Origin: Circinella minor | Taxonomy: Eukaryota > Mucoromycota > Mucoromycetes > Mucorales > Lichtheimiaceae | Reading direction: 5' to 3' | Assembly (NCBI GenBank): GCA_016758965.1 | Contig: JAEPRB010000079.1 | Location: 1-64,000, forward strand | Length of the DNA: 64,000 bases | In this document: positions 1 to 10,666 of the stretch, piece after piece | Layout of the letters: the number at the start of each line of letters is the position of its first letter | Numbering within the stretch: position 1 is the stretch's first letter | Notes under the pieces: generated by a model | Database searches by the model: none | Told to the model about the DNA's origin: nothing | The model's input: only the letters and a program-made list of their open reading frames with translations | Translations under genes and position numbers: made by a program

Positions 1-177
1 GCAAGTGTCACTGATTATAACGCAAAATATAATCTTATTGAATACTTGACAAATTATTGGCATTACCAGTTTCGCGATGACCGGGTACTTCACAGTGTCC
101 TAGACAACAACATTCGCATCGGAAAACGGAGTACGGGTTCAAAAGTAAAAAAAAAAAAAAAAAAATCTTATAATTAA
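1..177 (+). CDS. Possible 3' coding fragment of a gene cut by the window edge
   Basis: The frame beginning at base 1 is open to a TAA at 175-177. Its first 48 codons have natural-looking composition, with D, Y, N, W, H, R and L residues, for example NYWHYQFRDD. It then runs into a poly-lysine stretch made by an A-run. A splice donor (GTA after TCA AAA, near 145) could end an exon there instead. I do not recognise the protein. It could be the last coding exon of a neighbouring gene or a relic. Confidence 0.3.
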   Translation, partial: ASVTDYNAKYNLIEYLTNYWHYQFRDDRVLHSVLDNNIRIGKRSTGSKVKKKKKKSYN

Positions 178-480
178 CGTCTTCATCACACAACGCTCAA
201 TACAAGTGTGTGAGAAGAATAAGACCTTATTAATAATCATAACACGAAGAAGAATATCTTTAGCACACAACGTTTATTGATTTAAAATAAAAGAAAGATT
301 AACATAATAAATTATCACAATCTGCCAAGAAAAAAAAACAAAACAAAACAGGTGTGCTGTCAACTAAAAAGCAACCTGATGATCCAGACCAAAAAGTGTA
401 GAAAGATTAACGGGAAAACCTTTGTCATTTAATAGATTCAACTTTAATTTGTTTCAAAAAAAAAAATTAGAGACATTTAT
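178..480. other. Intergenic, AT-rich
   Basis: About 300 bases of AT-rich sequence with A-runs and no convincing ORF. It lies downstream of the low-complexity gene on the minus strand and probably carries its 3' UTR. Confidence 0.5.
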
Positions 481-1914
481 TTAGATAGATTGTGCAGGTG
501 GTGGAGGAGGAACTTGATGATGAAGTGAAGCACTTGGTACAATTGGTATTGATACTTTTTGTGATGAATTGTGTGTTTCTTGTTGTTGTTGTTGTTGTTG
601 TACTTCATCCAATCTTCCATTTAATGTAAAATAAGCTTCTTCCCATCGCATCTTTTCTTCCCATAATTCACGTAATTTCATATAAGCTAATCCACTTAAT
701 ACTTCAAATTTATCCGTTGATTCTTTCATGACTGCTTGTAATCGTTTTTGTCGTCTTTTTTCATCTGCAATTTGTTTTTCAAGTTGTTCTACTGTTATAC
801 CAGGTAATTGTTGTTGTTGTTGTCGACTAGGATGATTATAACTACTAGAATGGTTGCTATTATTATTTTTTTGATAATCTATTAAAACTGATGATGCATC
901 TGTGATATATGTTTCAATCGTTTGTGTTTGACAATGGCGTCTTGCTTTTGTTGTTGTTGTTGTTGTTGTTGTTGTTTTTAATACAGTGGATTGATTTGAA
1001 GGTAAGTTTTTATTATTTGATTGTTCTAATCGTTGTAATAGAGCTACATCAATTTGATCGATCTCTTTTGCTGGTTTTATATTACTAGTAGTATTATTAG
1101 AAGACGAAGAAATTGGAGGAACAGGAAGTGGGGGTGGTTGTTCAAATAATTCCATAATATTACGTCGTTGTTGACTGTTATTATTATTATGATTACGACC
1201 TGAAGATCCATAATCACTCATTTTTCCACGTAAACTGGCATTATTTCTTATGCTACCACTATAAAGACTTGATTCACGTCGACGATTAGGTAAAATTGGA
1301 CTTTGTGGTTCATTATTACGTATAGCAAGTGAAGATCGATGACTTGAAGATAAGGATAATGTAGGACTTTTTGGAGTAAGTGGTAAAGGACGTTGTTGTT
1401 GTTGTTGTTCTTGTTGTTGTGATTGTGATGTTTTTATCGATTGTTGTTGTTTATAAGAATAATGAGAAGAAGATCGTGAGGGTGTAATTTTAATATGTTT
1501 ATTATTTCGTTGTTGTTTTTGTTGTACAAGAGAAATATCATCTAATGTAGATAAAGTAGTTGTAGGTGTAGATGATGGTGTAATAGATAATGTAGATGAT
1601 AATGTTGTTGTAGAAGATGAAGATTTATTTGGTTGAGGAGTACGTTTATTTTTACGTAATCTAAAAAAATGACTACTACTTGAAGAAGAATTTGTACTGA
1701 CAGTAGATGAAGGATTAGGTCGTTGAAATTCTTCTGGACTTGTTGTATTTAAAAAATCTGCTAATGCTTGAGTTCCACTTGTCGCTTTTTTAGTAGATGT
1801 GGAAATGGAAGAACCAAATAAACTTGTATCATCTAAATCATCATTCTCATCTTCATTAAAAGTATGAATGGTTCTTGCATTTTTAGGTTGAAAAGCAGTA
1901 TTATTATGTGGCAT
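481..1914 (-). CDS. Low-complexity Ser/Gln/Asn-rich protein with C-terminal coiled coil
   Basis: A single uninterrupted frame of 477 aa, not recognised as a named family. The N-terminus is acidic (DENDDLDDTSLFG). The middle is disordered, with serine, threonine, glutamine and asparagine tracts, short proline-rich pieces (PPPLPVPP) and basic RS-like patches. From about residue 370 a charged helical segment begins (EQLEKQIADEKRRQKRL, then LRELWEEKMRWEEAYF), which predicts a coiled coil of about 70 residues. A Q-run and a proline-rich tail (VPPPPP) follow. Many CAA/CAG-type codon runs look like expanded microsatellites. The ATG at 1914 is the first in the frame and is preceded by an AT-rich leader. 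A scaffold or adaptor role is plausible from the SH3-ligand-like proline motif and coiled coil, but that is inference only. Confidence 0.75.
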   Translation of the reverse strand: MPHNNTAFQPKNARTIHTFNEDENDDLDDTSLFGSSISTSTKKATSGTQALADFLNTTSPEEFQRPNPSSTVSTNSSSSSSHFFRLRKNKRTPQPNKSSSSTTTLSSTLSITPSSTPTTTLSTLDDISLVQQKQQRNNKHIKITPSRSSSHYSYKQQQSIKTSQSQQQEQQQQQRPLPLTPKSPTLSLSSSHRSSLAIRNNEPQSPILPNRRRESSLYSGSIRNNASLRGKMSDYGSSGRNHNNNNSQQRRNIMELFEQPPPLPVPPISSSSNNTTSNIKPAKEIDQIDVALLQRLEQSNNKNLPSNQSTVLKTTTTTTTTTKARRHCQTQTIETYITDASSVLIDYQKNNNSNHSSSYNHPSRQQQQQLPGITVEQLEKQIADEKRRQKRLQAVMKESTDKFEVLSGLAYMKLRELWEEKMRWEEAYFTLNGRLDEVQQQQQQQETHNSSQKVSIPIVPSASLHHQVPPPPPAQSI

Positions 1915-2339
1915 TATATTATAATTAAAATAAATAAAATAAAATAAGGGTTCTTAAATTCAGAGTTATAAATAAAAGAAAGGAAAGAAAAAAAAAAAAA
2001 AAAAGGGTTTTCTTTTTGCTTAAATTATTATGATTTATGGTTACTGTGGCAATTAAAATGAGTTGTAAACTTGTTTGTTTGTTGCCAAGTAACACGCATC
2101 GTTCAAAAGCTCCCCTTTTTTTGTATTTATTTATTTTATTTAAGCATAATCAAATATTATATTTTATGAGCTATAAATTTCTTGTTGTACAACATGCATG
2201 GTTATAAAATCTTTTTGTGTACCCACGCGTTATTTTATCTTGTGTCGCAAATAACTATAGTTTTTGCATTTTATTTATTGGTAAATAAAATAATGAAAAA
2301 AAAAAAAAAAAGAAAAAAGAAAAAAAAAAAAAAGAAGGT
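1915..2339. other. Intergenic: promoter of the 481-1914 gene and 3' UTR of the splicing-factor gene
   Basis: 425 bases between two minus-strand genes. It contains A-runs at about 1990-2004 and 2296-2335. No ORF or RNA gene was recognised. Confidence 0.5.
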
Positions 2340-4388
2340 TTAAGGTGTCTTTTTATAACTATTATCTTCATTATTATCAGATTCACCACCTTCTTCCAAC
2401 CATTTAGCATATCGTTCCAATCTTGCTTTTTCTGCTTCATCTTCTTCTTCATCCCCTTTGGTAGTACCACTTTTTTGATATCTTTCTTTTCCATCATAAA
2501 TTTCTGCACTAATTTGTCTTCCAGCAAAGTAACGATTATTCATAAGCTATAAAAAATAAATAAATAATTAAGAGATGGGGGATGAGGAAGAGGAGGGGGG
2601 GGGGACAGAAAGGGAACCGAGATGAATAATTATTTATTGTATTATTTACCAAAATGCAAGCTTGAGCCGATTCTTTCTCCATAAAACGGACTGAAATGAC
2701 ACCTCCTGGTGATTTCTATTATAAAATAATTATTATATGTCAAAAATAAAGTTGATCAATTTATTATACTACTACCCCCTTTCTTACTCACCCCTTTCAA
2801 CCCCTTCGTCCAATAAAAAAAAACTTACATCATATAAAATCACATTTGTTACTTCACCTAATTTTTCACATTCTTCACGAACATCTTCTTTAAGTTCTAA
2901 TAATAATGTTGGATCCTCCTAATAAATTTCATAATAATAATAATAAGAAAAGAGTGTCAATAAAGAAGTTATATATATCCATACACTCTATATATATATA
3001 TATATATGTATATACTTTACATCCAATTCTTCTTGAGTATACATATTTTTTAAAATAACAATCTTATTAAACTTTTCTGTTTTTTTACCACCTTCTTCAT
3101 CAACCCAATCCAATTTTCTAAAATAATATTAAACAATAAAAGTTATAAATAATATATATATATATATAAAGAAAGAACAGATGTTTACCTTTGTAATTGA
3201 TGTAATCGTTTCTTGGTTTTATTTTTATTATTTATTGATTGATTTTTTTTCTTATCTTCAGAAGGTTCTTTTTCTTTGAATTCAGCCTTAATTAAAAAGA
3301 AAAGAGAAGAAAAGAAAAAAAAATGTTTAATATTCAAATAAAAATAATAATATTAAAACCGAAAACTAACCTTTTGTACTTTAATAATTGTTTTTGGATC
3401 ACCTAATCTTAATTCTGATTCATCCAATAAATTGATAGCTAAAGGAACTGATTCTTCTTTAAAATAAGTAACAAGAGCATCCCCTTTAGGATTTCCTTCT
3501 TTATCTTGATAAATTTTAATCTTGGGTAATCCTAATAATTTTTTTTTTTTAAGTTTATCCTATAAATGATCCTATATAGTTATTTATTATTTATTTACCT
3601 GAATCAAGATCTTCCATAATAACACCACATTTACTAAATACTTGTTTCATTTCATCAATCGTTGTATCTAAAGGTATGCCTGTAATATAAACAGATGTAA
3701 TCTTTGGTTCACGTTTTTGTTTCTTTGGATCTTTTTTTTCGTTCTAAAAAAGAGTTATTATTAATATTATCATGCTAATCAATTATATATTATAGATTAA
3801 AAAAACATACTTCTTCATAAGTGTAAACGCGTTTCTTTTTCATTTTTGGAATAACTGCTGGTTCCTAATAATACATTTTTAAAAATGGTTTTATATAGCC
3901 CGTCTTTTTTTTTTTTTTTTTTTGTGTGTATATCGCCAGATTGAAAAGTGTTCTTCTTAAATGAGATTTTAAAACAAACAAATAAAAAAAAAAAATATTA
4001 TAATATTACCGATTCATCAACTCCTTTTACAGCATAAGCAGATTGTTGTTGTTCAATTAATTCATCACTATGCTAAAAAAAAAAATTAATTAAGGAGAAA
4101 AGAAAAAAAAAAAAAACATCCACATTATTTAAGCTATTATGTTTATTATTTTATATATAATACATGTCAAAAAAGAGAGAGAAAGAAAGAGATCTAATTC
4201 GATTATTATTATTATTATTATTATTATTTTACCATAGGAAACCAAGCACCAAGAACAGTATCATATTCATAAGAAATACCATCGTCACCAACATATGACC
4301 ATTTATTCGTTTCTGAATTAAGTTTCATTCGTGGATCAGAAGAAAAATCTGGAACTTCTTTATTATTATTACTACTGCTACTACTCAT
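2340..4388 (-). CDS. HTATSF1: HTATSF1/Cus2-type U2 snRNP splicing factor
   Basis: Ten exons join into a 378-aa protein: 4233-4388, 4010-4072, 3811-3864, 3599-3743, 3371-3531, 3189-3286, 3021-3117, 2829-2918, 2650-2715 and 2340-2546. All junctions keep frame and use GT-AG. The N-terminus has the family's aromatic block (YEYDTVLGAWFP). RRM1 spans about residues 105-193 (VYITGIP; KGDALVTYF). A second RRM spans about 230-335 and ends in NRYFAGRQI, matching the R-x-F signature of a U2AF-homology motif. Acidic and lysine-rich tails follow. In yeast and human this family binds SF3B1/U2 snRNP and helps U2 snRNA folding and prespliceosome assembly in the nucleus. The length is close to fungal Cus2 and shorter than human, which has a long acidic tail. 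The gene diverges from the RBR ligase gene. Confidence 0.93.
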
Positions 4389-5312
4389 TTTTTTTTTTTT
4401 TGGGTTGTAATGGGAGTCAGAAGATAGAAATAAAACAAAAAAAATAAAATCGGGTCACACGCGTTTAAACTGACTGACTTTAAATGTTTTAAAAGAAAAA
4501 AAGAAACTTGTATAAATTAAAATAATGCAGCTAATTAAAAAGTCGTATTTATTTCAAATCAAAATCAATTATCAATTATCAATATATATAGATATATTAT
4601 ACTAAAGAGAGATCATAATAATAATAATGTTCAAGATAAATATTATGACGTAATCCATCAAATTCTTTCTAGTAACAAAGTGTGGGTAACAATGGATTTA
4701 TGCAGAAAACCATTTGGGGAAAAAGGGGAGTTTAATTTTATTAGTATCAAATTTATTATGCAAAATAAGATAAACTAAAAAAAAAAAAGTAAAAAATAAT
4801 TAATATAATGATAAATAATATGATAATGATAATTGATATAAAAGAAGAAGAAGAAGAAGAAGAAGTTTAAAGAAGAGTCAAAGGGGGGGGGTAGAGAAAG
4901 AGAGAGGGGAATAGTTTAATATGTGTGTTGATATAATCCAAGTTACCTTTTTTGAAATTTGTAACGTGTGTGTTCAAACAACAACAAAACAACAAGTTTA
5001 AACTGGTGCTGTGCATCCTTTTTTTTTTTTTTTCTTTTTCTTTTCTTTCTTCAATACTTTTTCTTTTTCTTTTCTTTTTCTTTTACCCCTCCTTCTCTTC
5101 TCTCTTACATCCTTTTTTTTTTTATTAAGAAATATATTATTCGTTTTAAAAATACGGAATATTATATACCATTTACTACATAAAAAATAAAAATAAAAAA
5201 TAAAGATCAGTGTATGTGTTTTTTTTTTAAAAAAAAGAAAACCCAAACCAAACCAAGATTATTTTATCCCAACCTATAAATCAAATTCAAATCTATTCTA
5301 TTCATACTTGTT
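4389..5312. promoter_or_regulatory. Divergent promoter region between the splicing factor and RBR ligase genes
   Basis: 924 bases separate two divergent start codons. Visible are microsatellites (AAG repeat near 4840-4865; G-run near 4885), a long pyrimidine tract at about 5020-5130, and no credible ORF. The pyrimidine tract lies upstream of the + strand gene, as often seen in fungal promoters. No specific factor site is claimed. Confidence 0.5.
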
Positions 5313-7571
5313 ATGCCTTATAATAGTTATAACAGTGTCAACGAACAACAACAACAACAACGTAATATTAAAAAGACCAATTATAATACTACAACAAATA
5401 ACAACAACAACAACAACAACAAAAGTTTTGATACTATCATTCTAGGCCTTTTTTATCCTATTTTTTTATATCCTATTCAATTTATACGTTTTTATATATT
5501 TCCTTTATTTTTCAGTCATCGTATTATCGTTACTGTCATTTGTTTATTTTTATTTCCCATTTTTATTTTTACCACATTGATTTCAAGTTTACTTGGTATT
5601 ATTATTAATCATATGGTGCATAACACCAATCCAAATTCTCCTTCTTCTCCATTAGCATCTTCTTCTTCTTCTTCTTCTTCTAATAGTACTACTAGTAGTA
5701 ATCATGAGAATGATAACAGAGAAGAAGAAAATTCAACTACAACTACTACAATAATCAATCAACAATCATTTCCACATAATCATATAACAACAACAACAAC
5801 AACAACACATAATACAACTATAATGAATCAAGATGATGATGATGATGTTGACGAAGAAGAAGAAGAAGAAGAGGAAGAACAAGATCATCAAGATATGGAT
5901 TATTGGTTACAAAGATGTTCAATTTGTTTTGATGCACAATTGGATCTTTGTTTAGAATATTGTCGTGATCAATATTGTCTTGAATGTTTTCGTAGGTAAA
6001 GTATATGTATATCATTTTTATTTTATTTTATTTTATATTAATATATATATATATATATTCATTCATTCATATAGATATGTAACCGAAGTCGTTACTTCAT
6101 CATGGGGTTTAAGTGTGACTAAAATCAGGTGTCCTGTTTGTCAGGATCCAATTCCACAAAGTGAATGGAGTAAATTTGTTCCCAGTAGTGTTGTTGAACA
6201 TTATAATCGTTATAATCAACCTTATCGTAGTTTTTCAAGATGTTGTCCAAATTGTGAAACTGAAGTCATTCCATGTAATCATCAAGATACTTTTTATCAA
6301 GGGTAAAATTATTATAATAATCAAATTCATATATATTTATATTTATATTTATAATCATTTATTCATAATTCTTCTTCTTCTTATTATTATTCTATAGTGG
6401 TCCAAAAAGAGTATATACAATGTTAAAGGAATTAATACAATCCAATCACAATATACAAGAAAATAGTTTGGAAAAACAAAATATACAACACTTATTACCT
6501 ATTATTGAAAGACAAGATTGGAATAATTCCACTTTACCTCATTTTTATCAACAAATTATATTAGCTGTCATGGCTTTTGAACAAAAAAATTTCAATGATA
6601 TGACTCATCATAATGAAATAAGAAGAAGAAGGATGATGGAAGCGCCACAATCACCACAACCGCAGCAACAACAACAACAACAACAAGAGTCACAGTTATC
6701 AGCGCCGTCAGTTTTAATGATAAATAATTGTAGGATGGAAATGGATAAAGAGATGAACATGTTACATAAAAATGCATTAGCCATATCAAAAACCATGTTA
6801 CTTTTTGATATGAAACCAGATACTTGGAGAAAACTTCAATTTCAACATATTGGATTCTTTTCAAATGTTGATTGGTAAAATTATATCTGGTTTTTTTTTT
6901 AAAGAAAAAAAAAAAGGGATTGAAAGAGAGAAGAGAATAATTAAAGTTTATTTATTTTATCTAGCCCAAAATGTCTTGTGACATTTTGTTTACAATGTGG
7001 ACAACGAGAACATGCAAATTTAACGTGTGAAGAATCGATGCAAAAAATAGTAGATAATAATTATGAACCCATAGAATTTATTGAAACTGTACGATGGCAA
7101 CTTAAAAACAGGTAATGTTGTAAGAGCAGAATCCATTATTTTTAAGAAAGAGTTTATTATTCACATGATTTTAAAATATATTAGTCGACGGTGTCCTAAT
7201 TGTTCTATCATGATTAATCGTGACGAAGGTTGTAATAAAGTGGATTGTTCATTATGTGGTTTTTGTTTTTGTTGGGCATGTCGATCACCATGGTCTGAGG
7301 TAATTTTATTATTATATACTATATATTATAAAGGTTATTGATTTAATTTTTTTTTTCTTTAGAAATGTGGTTTTTATCATTGTGTAGAAGCTAAAAATGC
7401 AGAACAACTTGCTTTAAATTCATCAGAATTATCTGAAGCACAGGTATATAAATAAATAAAAGCTTATCCTTGAAAGAATATCATTTTCTAATATCATTTA
7501 TTATTCATTAGACTGAACTAGGTGTACCTAATGTATCTTCAATACAAGCTCGATTGTTTTCTATCACTTAA
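5313..7571 (+). CDS. RBR-type E3 ubiquitin ligase with N-terminal membrane segments
   Basis: Seven exons give 596 aa: 5313-5995, 6075-6302, 6398-6874, 6965-7111, 7185-7299, 7363-7443 and 7512-7571. After a Gln/Asn-rich start, residues about 41-67 and 71-98 form two strongly hydrophobic segments. A Ser/Thr/His and acidic linker follows. RING1 begins with CSICFD near residue 205 and continues with CLEYCRDQYCLECF and CPVCQDPI. The IBR has CCPNCETEVIPC and CPKCLVTFCLQCGQREHANLTC. RING2 has CPNCSIMINRDEGCNKVDC then FCFCWAC. The Cys in DEGC, about residue 528, aligns with the catalytic thioester Cys of RBR ligases. The family transfers ubiquitin through a Cys intermediate. Membrane segments before RING1 are unusual, since RNF19/RNF144 types have them after RING2. 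The substrate is unknown. Confidence 0.88.
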
Positions 7572-8154
7572 AATATAAATAATATCAACGAATATCTTTT
7601 TTTTTTTTATAGCACAACCAATACATAGCATATACTCCTTCTCTTTCTCACTCTTTTATATATATATCGAACAAATAATTAAAAAAACAATCTTTTGTTT
7701 GATTCATTTTATAAAAAGGATGGATATTATAGTTAAACAGCAACAACTAATAAGGAGAGTAATCATTATTTGATGAAAACAGAAGGAGTGGGCTCAGTCA
7801 TTATCATATAATTTTTTTTAAAGTTTATGTGTATCATGTAACAAAAAAAGAATAGTCTTTAATCTGAGTGAATTATTGTGTGTGTGTGTGATTATAACTA
7901 TGTGATTAATATTGTTGTTCTTATAATATTTTATTAATATTTGTGTGTAAATAATAATAATAAAAATTATTTTCTTTTTTTTCTTTCTTTTCTTTTTTTT
8001 TTTTTTTTTGTAATAAAGTGTGTGTATATTCTTCTTTTATGTATTTTGTGTGTGTATGTGCATGTGTGTATATGTATCATAATTATTATTATTAATATTC
8101 AAAATAACAATAACAACAGTAACAACAGTAACAACAACAAAACTATTTTATTAT
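7572..8154. other. Intergenic: RBR 3' UTR and RING-H2 gene promoter
   Basis: 583 bases with a TG microsatellite near 7877-7890, pyrimidine runs at 7971-8010 and CAA/AAC repeats just before the next start. No other gene is visible. Confidence 0.5.
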
Positions 8155-9338
8155 ATGGGACAAGCACCTTCTTCCATCGGTCAAGACAATGCGTCTACTC
8201 GAACACTTCATTCTTCTTCCATTCAATCAAGACGTCCTACTTCTTTTTTAAGGCGCCTTTCTAATCGTTTGCATAATCATAATCAAAGACATCGTTTTGG
8301 TCGTCAAAGACGTCGTAATAATAATAATGTTAACAACAATAATATTAATTCATCTCATTATACAACACAAGTCAATATAAATAATAATAATCATATTAGT
8401 AATAATAATATGGGTACTCGAGTTTCTATTCTTGACAATGGAAATAGTAGACGTCATTTAAATTCTTCTTCAGCATCTACTACTTCTTCTGTTCGACATG
8501 CTACTGCAGCTGCTACTCGTGCTGCTGCTCTTGCAACAGGTCCTCCAACTTCCATTCCTTTTCTTAATCTCGATTCTCAATTTATTTCACCCGTCACATT
8601 AAATAATACAACAACAACAACTCAACAACATACAAATCTTCACACACCTTCTTCTGCAACAAGTTCAACAGCTTCTACTACTTCTTCTCATGCATCCGAT
8701 TTACGTCATATGCTTTCTGATATTATTGCTTCTGCTGTTTTTTCATCCCTTCCAAGTCAACAACAACAAGATAATAATAATAATAATAATAATATCAATA
8801 CCAATGAAACAAGGTCAACAACAATAGGAGTAGGAGGAGATAGATCCACTATAAATAATAATAATATGAATGTGAATAGTAGTAGAGATTCAACATCATC
8901 ATCATCATCCACAACAACAACTACTAATACAACAACCACAGGAAATGATCAAGGTAATAATAATTCATTTTTCAGATATCATATTCAGGTCCCATTACGT
9001 CCTAATAATCAACAACAACAACAACAAGTACAAGAGGATGTCAATTCAGATCTTGTATTACCTATTGTTATTATTGGATATCGTGTATCGACATCTCCTA
9101 CTACTACAATATCTAATAGTGATTTTCCATTACCAAGAAGAAGAAGACCTAGATCTACTGTATCAACATCTTCTTCACTTGCAACATTACAATCCATGCC
9201 ACTTTCAGTTTATTCAAATCGTACAGCTGCTGCTGCTGTTGCTGCTCAACAACAACAACAACAACAGCAACATACTTCTTCATCTGCTTCATCTCAACAA
9301 CATGTACCTCCTCCATCTTCTTCTTCTACCACATCATC

Positions 9339-9379
<41 letters not shown>

Positions 9380-9885
9380 CAACGACAACACCATCATCTC
9401 TACCCATGAACAATAATAATAATAATAATTCTGAATCTGATCAATGGATTATTTATGTTTTAAATGGTCAACCAGGAGGAAATAATAATAATAATAATAA
9501 TACTACTAGTACTTCTGTATTTTCTGATAATCCAACTTATGAAGATTTAATGTGGTTATCTAATATTATTGGTCCTGCAAGACCAGTAACTACAACTCAA
9601 GCAGCTATTGATGCAACTATGCCTGTCATTCCTTGGTCAGATGATACAAAACATCGTATGAGAGGAACAGATCGTTGTCTTGTTTGTTTAGATGATTTTA
9701 TACCAAAACAATCAGTACGTATACTTAAATGTTGTCATGTATTTCATCAAGAATGTGTTGATCGTTGGTTATGTGAAACACATAATTCTTGTCCTGTTTG
9801 TCGTGGTGTACCTGTTGAAGATAATAATAATAATAATAATAATGTTACAACTACAACAACAACATCATCATCTTCATTACCTTGA
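8155..9885 (+). CDS. RING-H2 finger protein, likely N-myristoylated E3 ligase
   Basis: A single exon encodes 576 aa. The start is MGQAPSS, with Gly2 and Ser6, the classical N-myristoyltransferase context. This supports the ATG at 8155 and predicts membrane attachment after Met removal. Most of the protein is Ser/Thr/Asn/Gln-rich and presumably disordered, with an Ala-rich patch (about 118-128) and Asn runs. Near residues 507-548 is a C3H2C3 RING-H2: CLVC, then KCCHVFHQEC, then CPVC. All eight zinc ligands are present. The family acts as E3 ligases recruiting E2~ubiquitin. It is a tandem neighbour of the RBR ligase, 583 bases downstream on the same strand, but shares no sequence architecture with it. 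The substrate is unknown. Confidence 0.85.
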
Positions 9886-10666
9886 ACAGAAATTTTCTTT
9901 CTTTTTTTTTTACGTATACCTAAATAGCCTTTCTTCTTTTATATATCATATATACGTACATATATACACATGATCAATATCTCTCTCTCTCTTTTTTTTT
10001 TCTTTTACTTTTATAAATAATAATAATAGTAGTATCAGTTATTTCTTTCTTTCTTTTTTTTTTTTTTTTTTTTTTATAAATATATATAATAAAAGACAAA
10101 GTATATATATATATTTTAAATTATGTGTGAAACAATGGAATTTTTATGTATGAAATCATTAGTGAAACCCTATTTCAACTTTCCCTAAATTTATAACTTA
10201 TGACCTAATAAACATATACACACATTATATAAATCAATGAGGGTAACATTTTTGGAACGGGTTTCATTGGGGTCCCTTTTTTCTTTTTTAAATATTATGT
10301 TTGATAATCAAAAGAAAAAAAAAACCATCTGATGATTTTATCTCATCTAGTTTATTTTTGATTATCTTAATGATATTTGACATAAAAAAAAGGACGATTG
10401 GAAACGACACCCGGATTATAAAAAAAAAAAAATTAATTGCTCGGCCCCCCCCCTTTTCCTTTTTAACGCAAAAAACTTGAGCCGTAATATTTTTTTTTTT
10501 TTTGCCTCACCCGTCACATGAAGAAAAAAAAAAGTATTCCCCGCAAATCTCACGGCTTTGTTATGCCGGATTATATATAAAATAAGTCGATCTCCCAATC
10601 CATTCTTTTTTTTCTTTCTTTTTTTTTTTTTTTTTTTTCCCAATAACAAAACAAAACTATACTAAA
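9886..10666. promoter_or_regulatory. Intergenic: promoter of alanine aminotransferase
   Basis: 781 bases. It holds a CT microsatellite (about 9980-9992), T-runs (10055-10075, 10617-10638), short C- and G-runs and a pyrimidine tract ending 28 bases before the ATG. A TATA-like stretch lies near 10571-10580. No ORF was accepted. Confidence 0.45.

Noticed and set aside
4998..5246. Open frames on both strands in the pyrimidine tract
   Set aside because: They encode only Lys/Arg or Phe/Leu runs from a low-complexity promoter tract.
8757..8939. Antisense frames over Asn/Ser/Thr repeats in the RING-H2 gene
   Set aside because: They are shadows of triplet repeats (Val/Leu/Asp runs) in the real gene.
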